DNA of 10,644 bases from CAYTQK01 sp964439745 (lineage in GTDB: Bacteria; Desulfobacterota; Desulfobacteria; Desulfobacterales; Desulfosudaceae). The stretch is from positions 1-10,644 of the forward strand of contig CAYTQK010000100.1 of assembly GCA_964439745.1 (NCBI GenBank). Direction: 5' to 3'. This document shows positions 1 to 6,426 of this stretch, piece by piece. The notes beneath the pieces were generated by a model that saw only the letters and a program-made list of their open reading frames with translations, did not search any database and was not told the origin of the DNA. The position numbers were made by a program, and so were the translations under genes. The number at the start of each line of letters is the position of its first letter. Within the stretch, counting starts at the first letter, position 1.

Positions 1-1458
1 GAGGGGGTCAATCGGTGCGCTCACATGCTGCTGCAGAAAGGCATCAAGAAAGGCGATCGCATCTGCGTCGTCATGCTCAACTGCCTTGAATTTCTGGAGC
101 TGTATTTCGCAGCCGCCAAGCTGGGCGTCATCTTCGTGCCGCTCAACTGGCGCATGGTCGGCCCGGAGCTGGAATACCAGATCAATGACTGCGGTGCCAG
201 GATGCTGGCATTTCACGACTCCTTTCTGGGCAGCATCGACCTGATCCGGGCCAGCCTCAACGTCGACGAGGACAAGTTCGTTTTTTTAAAAAGCGGCAGC
301 CCGGAACTGCCGGGCTTTACCCTGCCGGACTGTCCCCAATGGGCGGCCGCCTTTCCAGAGATGGTCCGGGATCAGAGCGAGGTCGAACCCGTGCTGGAAG
401 AACCGGTGCTGCTCTCCGATCCCTTGAGCATCGTCTACACCTCCGGCGTCACCGGTAATCCCAAGGGAGCTGTATTGTCCCATGAGCAGACCTTTTATAA
501 GAACGCCCAGGTAGGCTATTACACCAACTGCACCTCGGAGGACGTGCTGATCGCCCAGATGCCCCTGTTTCATTCCGGGGGGCTGTTCATCGTGACCACG
601 CCGGGCCTGTCCGCCGGCCTGACCATCGTCATGCGGCGGGGGTTTGACGCCAATGAGTTTGCCGAAGATATTCAGCGGTATCGCGGCACCATTGTTTTCG
701 CCCTGACCACCATGTGGCGACTGATCCTGGAAACCGGCAAACTGGATGAGATCGATGTCAGCAGCGTCCGCTGCGTGGTCGGCGGCGGCGAACGCACCCC
801 GCCGGTTCTGTTCGAGGAACTGGCCAAACGGGGCCTGTACCTGCAGCAGGGCTTCGGCCAGACGGAGAATTCGGCCATGATGGTGGTGCCCCAGGCGGAC
901 ATTAAACGGAAAATGGGTTCCATCGGCAAACCCGGTTTTTTTACCGATATCTGGATTGCCGACCCCTCCGGGGCGCGGCTGCCAACCGGAGAAATCGGGT
1001 CTATTGTGGCCAAGGGGCCGACCGTCATGAGCGGCTACTGGAATAAACCCGACGAGACCGCCCGGGCCATCGTCAACGGCGTGCTGGATACCGGCGACCT
1101 GGGATACATGGACGAGGAAGGATTTTTTTATATCGTCGACCGGGCCAAGGACATGTATCGCAGCGGCGGCGAAAATGTCTATCCCGCAGAAATCGAAAAA
1201 GTGCTGCTGGGGCATCCCAAAATCAACAATGTGGCCATTATCGGCATTCCTGACAGGAAATGGGGAGAAGTGGGCCTGGCCTGCGTGGTGCTGGAAGACG
1301 GCAGCACCCTCACCAAGAAAGAGATGCATGATTTCCTCAAAGACAAGGTGGCCCGCTACAAGTATCCGGCGCACCTGGAAATTATCGACGACCTGCCCAT
1401 GACCGCCACCATGAAGGTGAAAAAAGCGGCGCTCAAGGAACAATTCGCGCAGAACTGA
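1..1458 (+). CDS. AMP-dependent acyl-CoA synthetase/ligase (5' end outside the window)
   Basis: Adenylate-forming ligase (ANL superfamily) that converts a carboxylic acid, ATP and CoA to acyl-CoA via an acyl-AMP. The reading frame is open to base 1, and the residues before the first ATG (base 25) read like the usual start of the family (EGVNRCAH then LLQKGIKKGDR), so the gene begins upstream and base 25 is an internal Met. Numbering from that Met, the P-loop YTSGVTGNPKG is at 138-148, GFGQTE at 276-281, and the DTGDLGY and D-R-AKDMYRSGGENVYPAEIE hinge/A8 block at about 356-394. The A10 lysine is probably K464 in TATMKVKK, where the usual Gly before the Lys is Met. The C-terminal domain is complete. 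Its position as first gene in the visible set suggests it activates the pathway substrate, which is unknown. The ligase family is certain; chain-length class is not. Confidence 0.95.
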   Translation, partial: EGVNRCAHMLLQKGIKKGDRICVVMLNCLEFLELYFAAAKLGVIFVPLNWRMVGPELEYQINDCGARMLAFHDSFLGSIDLIRASLNVDEDKFVFLKSGSPELPGFTLPDCPQWAAAFPEMVRDQSEVEPVLEEPVLLSDPLSIVYTSGVTGNPKGAVLSHEQTFYKNAQVGYYTNCTSEDVLIAQMPLFHSGGLFIVTTPGLSAGLTIVMRRGFDANEFAEDIQRYRGTIVFALTTMWRLILETGKLDEIDVSSVRCVVGGGERTPPVLFEELAKRGLYLQQGFGQTENSAMMVVPQADIKRKMGSIGKPGFFTDIWIADPSGARLPTGEIGSIVAKGPTVMSGYWNKPDETARAIVNGVLDTGDLGYMDEEGFFYIVDRAKDMYRSGGENVYPAEIEKVLLGHPKINNVAIIGIPDRKWGEVGLACVVLEDGSTLTKKEMHDFLKDKVARYKYPAHLEIIDDLPMTATMKVKKAALKEQFAQN

Positions 1459-1511
1459 AATCATCCGGAAATATGCGTTTATTCGGTTCATAAGAGATTA
1501 AGGAGAGTATC

Positions 1512-3089
1512 GTGGAAGAACACCTGGCAAAACGATTGGCCGAACTGACGCAGGTCCGGGAACAAGTCAGAGCGGGCGGCGGACCCGAGAAAATCGAAAA
1601 ACAGCACGCCGCCGGTAAACTGACCGCCCGGGAACGGCTGGATCTGCTGCTGGACGAGAACAGTTTTTTTGAAATCAACATGCTGGCGGGACACGCCGTG
1701 GGCATGCCCGGCGATGGCCTGGTCTGCGGCAGCGCCACCATCAACGGACGGCCGGTGTTTGTCTATTCCCAGGACCGCACTGTGCGCGGGGGATCTATCG
1801 GGGTGGAGCACGGGTACAAGATGTATCGCGCCGCGGAACGAGCCCTGCAAATGCAGGTTCCCCTGATCGGCCTTCATGATTCTCCCGGCGCTCGCCTGCC
1901 CAGCGCCTCGGAGTTGGAATGGCTGGGGGCCAATCATCGTTCCATCTTTTCCAATATTTCCGATAAACACGGCGGCGCCATCTTTTATCCCAACACCCAG
2001 GCCTCGGGTGCCATTCCGCAATTATCGGGCATTCTCGGCACCTGTGCCGGCATCTCGGTGTATTCGCCGGCCCTGAATGATTTTATTTTCATGGTAGACG
2101 GGATCAGCCAGATGTTCATCACCGGCCCCATGGTGGTCAAGATGGTCACCGGTGAGGAGATCAGCTTTGAAGACCTGGGCGGCGCCAAAATACATGCACA
2201 GAAAACCGGCTCGTGCGATTTCCGCTGCGCTGATGAGCGCCTCTGTTTATCGGAAATGCGGCGCCTGCTCAGCTTTCTTCCGGCCAACTGCCATGAAGCG
2301 CCGCCGGTCTATCAGGCCGGTGATGATCCCCACCGGGCCTGCCCCGAGTTGAACGAGATCATGCCGGCCCAGCCCAACCAGCCCTATGACATGCACGGGA
2401 TTATCGACACCATTGTCGATAACCACGACTTCATGGAAGTTAAAAAGGAGTTTGCCGCAGAAATGATCACCGGCTTCGGGCGCCTGGACGGCAAGACCGT
2501 GGGGATCGTGGCCAACCAGCCCATGGTCATGGCGGGCTCACTGACAGTGGACAGTTCCGACAAACAGGCCCGGTTTATCCGGTTCTGTGACGCCTTTAAT
2601 ATCCCCCTGCTGATCCTGGCCGATACCCCGGCCTACATGCCCGGCTCGGTCCAGGAACACACCGGTATCATCCGGCACGGAGCCAAAGTGCTCTATGCCC
2701 TGTGTGAAGCCACCGTCCCGCGCATTGCCATCGCCTTACGCAAGGCCTACGGCGGGGGAAACCTGGGCATGGGCATCCTGCCGGGACTGAGTACCGACCT
2801 GGTCCTGTACTGGCCCACCATGGAAACCGGCATCCTGGGCGCCGAGCAATCGGTCATGCTGCTGTTCGGCAATCATGAGCGGGCCGGGGAAGAAGGCTTT
2901 CTGGAGGAAAAGCTCAAGGAGTACCGGGAATCCTATGCCAACCCCATTTACGACATTTCCTCCAATATCAACGTGGAGGATGTCATCACCCCGGCAGAGA
3001 CCCGCAGCTACGTCATCCGGGCCCTGGCCATGCTGGCCACCAAAACAAGACCCCGCCCGCACAAGCGGCACGGCAACATCCCCTTGTAA
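1512..3089 (+). CDS. Acyl-CoA carboxylase/decarboxylase carboxyltransferase subunit (PccB/MmdA family)
   Basis: A 525-aa biotin-dependent carboxyltransferase, the usual length for PccB or MmdA. It would move a carboxyl group between biotin and an acyl-CoA. The start is GTG at 1512, preceded by AAGGAG about 7 nt away; the gap from the ligase is 53 nt. The N-terminal crotonase-like lobe (about 30-260) holds RTVRGGSIG near 89-97, DSPGAR near 123-128, CAGISVYSPALNDF at 178-191, TGEE and DLGGAKIH. The C-terminal lobe (about 290-525) holds GIVANQP, DSSDKQARFIRFCDAF, GIIRHGAKVLYALCEATVP and KAYGGGNLGMG. The common CAGGAVYSP is CAGISVYSP here, and the specificity position held by Asp in PccB (AYDVM) is Leu418. 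The substrate is therefore uncertain, and a decarboxylase role (methylmalonyl- or glutaconyl-CoA type) is possible. No biotin carboxylase or carrier subunit lies in the window, so partners must be elsewhere. Confidence 0.93.
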   Translation: MEEHLAKRLAELTQVREQVRAGGGPEKIEKQHAAGKLTARERLDLLLDENSFFEINMLAGHAVGMPGDGLVCGSATINGRPVFVYSQDRTVRGGSIGVEHGYKMYRAAERALQMQVPLIGLHDSPGARLPSASELEWLGANHRSIFSNISDKHGGAIFYPNTQASGAIPQLSGILGTCAGISVYSPALNDFIFMVDGISQMFITGPMVVKMVTGEEISFEDLGGAKIHAQKTGSCDFRCADERLCLSEMRRLLSFLPANCHEAPPVYQAGDDPHRACPELNEIMPAQPNQPYDMHGIIDTIVDNHDFMEVKKEFAAEMITGFGRLDGKTVGIVANQPMVMAGSLTVDSSDKQARFIRFCDAFNIPLLILADTPAYMPGSVQEHTGIIRHGAKVLYALCEATVPRIAIALRKAYGGGNLGMGILPGLSTDLVLYWPTMETGILGAEQSVMLLFGNHERAGEEGFLEEKLKEYRESYANPIYDISSNINVEDVITPAETRSYVIRALAMLATKTRPRPHKRHGNIPL

Positions 3090-3129
3090 CCCGGGCGTGG
3101 CTGCCAAGCCGGCCCCAGAAAGGTTTCCC

Positions 3130-4092
3130 ATGAAACAGATACCCAGCCGGGTGAACGAAATTTTTGGCACCGCCTACCCCATCGCCCTGGGTCCCATGCG
3201 GCAGATCACCCTGGGCGCCATGGCCGGGGCGGTATCCGCAGCCGGAGGCTTCGGCCAGATCGCCGCTTCCGGGCTGAACCAGGATGCCCTGCGGCGGGAA
3301 ATTGAAACCGCCCGAAGCCTGACCGACCGGCCGGTGGGCGTGAACATCCCCGTGTACCGGCCCAATGCCGCCGAAATGCTGGAGACCGCCATTGACATGG
3401 GCATTGAGACGATCACCACCTCGGCCGGCAACCCGGCCACAATCATGGAACGGGCCGGGCAGGCCGGGCTGCGGGTGGCGCACAAGGTTTCCACCGTGTC
3501 CATGGGCAGAAAAGCACAGGCCGCCGGCGTCGACGCCGTCATCGCCATGGGATTCGAGGCCGGCGGACATGTCGGGCGGGAAAAAATCACCACCATGTGC
3601 CTGGTCCCCCAGCTGGTGGACGCCCTCTCCGTGCCGGTCATCGCTGCCGGCGGCATCGCTGATGCCCGGGGGATGGTGGCCGCCCTGGCCCTGGGGGCCG
3701 AAGGAGTCGAAATCGGCACCCGTTTTGTGGCCACCGTGCAGGCGCCGGTACCGGACTTTTTCAAGGATAAGGTGGCCGCGGCCGAATGCGACTCCACCCT
3801 GCTGCTGGGCCAAGAGGCCATGCCCATCCGGGTGCTGCGCAATGCGGTCACCGCCCTGGTGGCGGGCATGGACCAGGCCGAGGCGGACCGGCAGATGGTT
3901 TCCAAGGGAGACGCCACCTATGTGCAGGCCGGCGGCACGGCCGAAACCGCGGTCATGCCCTGCGGGCAGGCGGCCGGCCTGGTCGGAACGATTACCGGGG
4001 TGGCGGAAATACTGGATGAAATTGTAACCGGCGCGGCCGCGATTGCCGGCCGCCTGGCAACAGGATTCGCCGTCGAGGAGGCCTATGAGTGA
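3130..4092 (+). CDS. Nitronate monooxygenase / FabK-like FMN-dependent oxidoreductase
   Basis: A 320-aa TIM-barrel flavoprotein of the NMO/2-nitropropane dioxygenase family, which also includes FabK enoyl-ACP reductase. The frame is open upstream into the carboxyltransferase, but ATG 3130 is the right start: AGAAAGG lies 6 nt before it and the family N-terminus (VNEIFGTAYPIALGPM) follows directly. Visible signatures are GPM near residue 19-21, AVSAAGGFGQIA, GFEAGGHVG with the conserved His147, and the FMN-phosphate part of the barrel, PVIAAGGIAD (170-179) followed by ALGAEGVEIGTRF. It sits 40 nt after the carboxyltransferase and overlaps the crotonase start by 8 nt, so it belongs to the same transcript. 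In an acyl-CoA cluster a role on nitronates is not obvious. Reduction or oxidation of an enoyl-CoA or a related activated acid is an alternative, but this is inference. Confidence 0.9.
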   Translation: MKQIPSRVNEIFGTAYPIALGPMRQITLGAMAGAVSAAGGFGQIAASGLNQDALRREIETARSLTDRPVGVNIPVYRPNAAEMLETAIDMGIETITTSAGNPATIMERAGQAGLRVAHKVSTVSMGRKAQAAGVDAVIAMGFEAGGHVGREKITTMCLVPQLVDALSVPVIAAGGIADARGMVAALALGAEGVEIGTRFVATVQAPVPDFFKDKVAAAECDSTLLLGQEAMPIRVLRNAVTALVAGMDQAEADRQMVSKGDATYVQAGGTAETAVMPCGQAAGLVGTITGVAEILDEIVTGAAAIAGRLATGFAVEEAYE

Positions 4093-4876
4093 TAATTATA
4101 TTCTTACCCAAACAAAAGATCATGTCGCCTGGATCACCCTGAACCGACCCGAACGATACAACGCCTTTGGCGGCTACATGCGCCAGCAGATTGTGCAGGC
4201 ATTGCAGGCGGCGGCCGGGGATGAGGCGGTGCGGGTAGTGGTCATCACCGGCACGGCGAAATGGTTCTGCACCGGCGGTGACGTGCAAGAATTTGCCGAG
4301 GGGGAGACCAAGGCTCTGGAAGAAGCCGTCTCCAGCCGGCGACCGGCCATGTGCGAGGCGGTCCTGGCCATCAACTGCATGGAAAAGCCGGTCATCGCAG
4401 CGGTAAACGGAATAGCCGCCGGCGGCGGCTGCAACCTCGCCCTAGCTTGCGACATTCGTATCGCCGGTGACCAGGCCCGGTTCGCCCAGGTGTTCACCCG
4501 GCGAGGGGTTCATCCCGACTGGGGCGGTATCTATTTTCTGCCCCGGCTGGTCGGATACGCCAAGGCCGCGGAACTGATTTTCAGCGGAGAAATCGTTGAT
4601 GCCGAAAAAGCCCTGGAACTGGGCCTGGTCAACCAGGTGGTGCCCCAGGCGGATTTGCCCGCGGCTGCCCGGGAAATGGCCGCTACAATCGCCGGCAACG
4701 CGCCCATACCCATCGCCTTTGCCAAGCGCGGGCTGCAAAATTTTCACCGCTGGGATCTGGCGCAGGCCCTGGATTATGAATGCTATGTCCTGGAAATGTG
4801 CCGCAAGACAGAAGATATCATCGAAGGATTCGGCGCTTTTCTGGAAAAACGGGAACCGCGCTTCAAAGGCCGCTGA
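4085..4876 (+). CDS. Enoyl-CoA hydratase/isomerase (crotonase) family protein
   Basis: A 263-aa crotonase-fold protein of normal family length. ATG 4085 follows GAGGAGG and overlaps the previous stop as ATGAGTGA, which implies translational coupling; an in-frame upstream extension to 4043 is possible but poorly supported. Visible features are LNRPERYNAF (19-28), the oxyanion-hole blocks FCTGGD (61-66) and AVNGIAAGGGCNLALACDI (106-124), and RRGVHPDWGGIYFLPRLVG (139-157). Aligned to rat mitochondrial hydratase, the two catalytic glutamates (Glu144, Glu164) correspond to Asn117 and Phe137, so ordinary hydration is unlikely. Asp145 in HPDWGG falls where PaaG-type isomerases and 4-chlorobenzoyl-CoA dehalogenase have a catalytic Asp. 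An isomerase, or another reaction through a CoA enolate, is the better guess. The family is certain; the reaction is not. Confidence 0.93.
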   Translation: MSDNYILTQTKDHVAWITLNRPERYNAFGGYMRQQIVQALQAAAGDEAVRVVVITGTAKWFCTGGDVQEFAEGETKALEEAVSSRRPAMCEAVLAINCMEKPVIAAVNGIAAGGGCNLALACDIRIAGDQARFAQVFTRRGVHPDWGGIYFLPRLVGYAKAAELIFSGEIVDAEKALELGLVNQVVPQADLPAAAREMAATIAGNAPIPIAFAKRGLQNFHRWDLAQALDYECYVLEMCRKTEDIIEGFGAFLEKREPRFKGR

Positions 4877-4916
4877 GCAAAGGCGGAAGAAATTACAGCG
4901 GTAAAGGAAACCGTGC

Positions 4917-5313
4917 ATGTTCGCGAATCACACCAAAAAACTGTGGTATGGTCTGCTGCTTGGGGCGTTTCTGCTGGCCGGTCTTGTGTTCCTCAGCTGA
5001 CCTGGCAGGAAATCAGAAGAATTGTCCGGCAAGCCGCTGGCTCGCCGTTCCCACCGGAAAGCGGTTCGACCCGACCATCGCCATCCTGGCGCCGCCGGTA
5101 AGGCCCTGGCTGAATGTCATGCTGGGCAAGCTGGCCCTCGCCGTGAAGGATGTCACCGACGGCAAAATCACCCTTACCATCCACGGCGCCGGCATCCGGG
5201 AGTCCGACTCCGAAATTCTGGGCGAGATGGCGGCCGGCCGGATCTGTTTCCGGCAGATGCTGCCTGATATTCAGCAAGCCCCGGCAGAATACAGAACCCG
5301 GCGCGAACCATGA
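4917..5313 (+). pseudogene. Broken dctP-like gene (TRAP transporter solute-binding protein remnant)
   Basis: An ATG at 4917, with AAAGGA about 8 nt before it, begins a signal-peptide-like segment (MFANHTKKLWYG, then a hydrophobic run GLLLGAFLLAGLVFLS). It hits TGA at 4998-5000 after 27 codons. In the +1 frame the sequence stays open to TGA at 5311-5313, and bases of about 5065-5256 resemble the start of mature DctP proteins: DPTIAILAPPVRPWLNVM, then KDVTDGKITLTIHGAG, then SEILGEMAAGRI. Restoring the gene needs one frameshift between about 4960 and 5000. About 75-80 of the usual 300 or so mature residues are recognisable, and the rest is absent because a minus-strand gene ends at 5336. DctP proteins bind organic acids in the periplasm for DctQM permeases, and no dctQ or dctM is seen here. 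It lies 40 nt after the crotonase, as if it once belonged to that operon. The family call rests on pattern recognition. Confidence 0.65.
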
Positions 5314-5335
5314 CAGGACCATCACCATCGCAACC

Positions 5336-5731
5336 TCAGGCCTCTTCTTCGAACCACTCATCCAGGAAAATTTCATCCAGCAGGGCTACCGCCTCTTGAA
5401 TACTGTATACGTGATGGGCGTGATACCCCACTTCCATGGACGACAGGTCAAACTGAATATGCCCCAAGGCCTTGAACTTCTTGACCACCCGAACGACTTT
5501 TCCCAGGCCGGCTTTAACCAGATATTGCTGCATCTGCCGAATGAACAATTCCTGGGATGCATCCACCAATTCATACTGGCGCAGGTCAGTCAGGCAAGTA
5601 AATCCTGGCCGCAGCTCGCGGCACGCCACGATAATCTTTCCCATGACCTGCGCGATCTCATCGGGCGACTCCACTTTTCCCAGGGTCAGCCAGAGCCGAT
5701 TGATCTCTTGATCCACTGTGACACAATGCAT
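5336..5731 (-). CDS. Small soluble protein, SpoIIAA/STAS-like look, function unknown
   Basis: A 131-aa protein. Its ATG (5731 on the minus strand) is preceded by GAGGAGA at good spacing, which supports a real gene. It is soluble, with no signal peptide or membrane span. It begins with beta-strand-like MHCVTVDQEINRLWLTLG, continues with helix EIAQVMGKIIVACRELRPGF, then strand TCLTDLRQY, a long helix (VDASQELFIRQMQQYLVKAG) and strand KVVRVVKKF. It ends in an acidic tail (LDEIFLDEWFEEEA). The order of strands and helices and the LRPGF...TDLR pattern recall small SpoIIAA/STAS-like proteins common in deltaproteobacteria, but there is no diagnostic motif, so the fold is a guess. It is convergent with the dctP remnant, with 22 nt between their ends. 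No partner gene suggests a role. Confidence 0.8.
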   Translation of the reverse strand: MHCVTVDQEINRLWLTLGKVESPDEIAQVMGKIIVACRELRPGFTCLTDLRQYELVDASQELFIRQMQQYLVKAGLGKVVRVVKKFKALGHIQFDLSSMEVGYHAHHVYSIQEAVALLDEIFLDEWFEEEA

Positions 5732-5781
5732 ATCCTTCTCCTCTTTGTGTAATCCCGCTGGCCCTCGTCAAACACGGCCAC

Positions 5782-5839
5782 TACCCTTTTTCTCATTTCC
5801 GGTCCGATCAACAGCGGCATATCAACTGGAAAAAGGGTA
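5782..5839. repeat. Inverted repeat with 11-bp perfect arms
   Basis: TACCCTTTTTC at 5782-5792 is the exact reverse complement of GAAAAAGGGTA at 5829-5839, with 36 nt between the arms (one further G-T pair possible inward). It lies 50-110 nt upstream of the minus-strand gene that starts at 5731, so it could be an operator or part of its leader. It is not followed by a T tract on either side and the loop is long, so it is not a convincing terminator. Chance is possible, since part of each arm is homopolymeric. Confidence 0.4.
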
Positions 5840-6056
5840 ACGCAGCAAGTATCATGCCGCCGGAACGACGCTCTTTGGAACCATATATTCCCAGTAAAAA
5901 CGGGAAATAATGTCTGAGGAAATTCGCTTACAAAAAAGTAAAGATGGGCCCAATAAGCAAAAAAAGACCCATTCCGGCAAATTAAATGAATAGTTACGAA
6001 AGGATAATAAGAAGGGCGGATGGAACCAAGAAGGGACAAAAATGCCCCGGCCCCTG
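5840..6056. other. AT-richer intergenic stretch without a supported gene
   Basis: Together with 5732-5839 this makes about 320 nt between two minus-strand genes. It is visibly richer in A and T than the rest (A-rich runs near 5929-5940 and 5957-5966, and AT-rich sequence 5979-6012). Short open frames on both strands have no ribosome-binding site plus protein-like sequence. It probably holds the promoter of the small gene at 5336-5731, but no clear -35/-10 or -24/-12 pair stands out. Confidence 0.5.
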
Positions 6057-6281
6057 CTATGACTGGAAAGAAGCGGGAACCAGGATACGGCGGATGACCG
6101 GGGTCAGCCGGTTATGAAAGTTCCAGCGCGCGAGCATCTTCTTGACCCCGAGCAGGCCGAGCACGGCTCCGAACAGACCGCCCAGGACCGCGGCCAGGGT
6201 TTGATCACCCGGCAGAAAGCCATGGAAATTGTGCCCCAGAACCGTGCCCAGCAGTACAGCGGCTACCGGCCGAAGGCACAT
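6057..6281 (-). CDS. Small Gly-rich membrane protein, unknown function
   Basis: A 74-aa protein with two hydrophobic stretches, RPVAAVLLGTVLG (about 4-16) and TLAAVLGGLFGAVLGLLG (about 28-45). The second is a glycine-zipper-like helix. A basic tail follows (KKMLARWNFHNRLTPVIRRI). The ATG at 6281 (minus strand) has AAGGAG 8 nt before it (bases 6290-6295), which fixes the start. A second AAGGAG at 6335-6340 stands 8 nt before an in-frame CTG at 6326, which would add 15 residues; the ATG is preferred. It is 145 nt downstream of the ZraP-like gene on the same strand and could be co-transcribed if the hairpin at 6392-6418 is read through. No family is recognised. A role in the envelope is suggested by its hydrophobicity and its neighbour only. 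Confidence 0.65.
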   Translation of the reverse strand: MCLRPVAAVLLGTVLGHNFHGFLPGDQTLAAVLGGLFGAVLGLLGVKKMLARWNFHNRLTPVIRRILVPASFQS

Positions 6282-6391
6282 CAGAGCCGCTCCTTGCAGA
6301 ATCCGTCCTAAACTGGCGCTGACCAGAACAAGATCTCCTTTTTAGGCCCCGCCGGCATTGACCACGGTGGCCTGGAGACGGGCAGGGAGAA

Positions 6392-6418
6392 GGCGGGACC
6401 GGCCAGATCGGTCCCGCC
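6392..6418 (-). terminator. Strong hairpin after the zraP-like gene, terminator-like
   Basis: GGCGGGACCG (6392-6401) and CGGTCCCGCC (6409-6418) form a perfect 10-bp GC-rich stem with a 7-nt loop, 8 nt beyond the stop of the minus-strand gene ending at 6427. The strand after the stem reads TTCTCCCTGCC, so the T tract is poor. It may be a partial terminator or an mRNA 3'-end stabiliser that lowers expression of the membrane protein downstream. Confidence 0.65.
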
Positions 6419-6426
6419 CAGAGGTG

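Noticed and set aside
286..1491. Long open frame opposite the acyl-CoA ligase (and similar long antisense frames at 3013-3917, 7343-8446 and 8492-9728)
   Set aside because: These are antisense mirrors of GC-rich coding genes: composition is low-complexity, there is no family pattern, and a clear family gene occupies the other strand.
2875..3129. N-terminal extension of the NMO-like protein into the carboxyltransferase gene
   Set aside because: The extension is an out-of-frame translation of the carboxyltransferase; ATG 3130 has its own ribosome-binding site and matches the family start.
5686..6039. 117-codon minus-strand frame covering the 5732-6039 gap
   Set aside because: It runs into the start of the well-supported 5336-5731 gene in another frame, has no ribosome-binding site for its ATG, and shows no recognisable protein pattern.
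6020..6091. Short plus-strand frame (23 codons) starting ATG 6020
   Set aside because: Very short, overlaps the end of the minus-strand membrane protein gene, and has only a weak GAAGGG upstream; not enough for a gene call.
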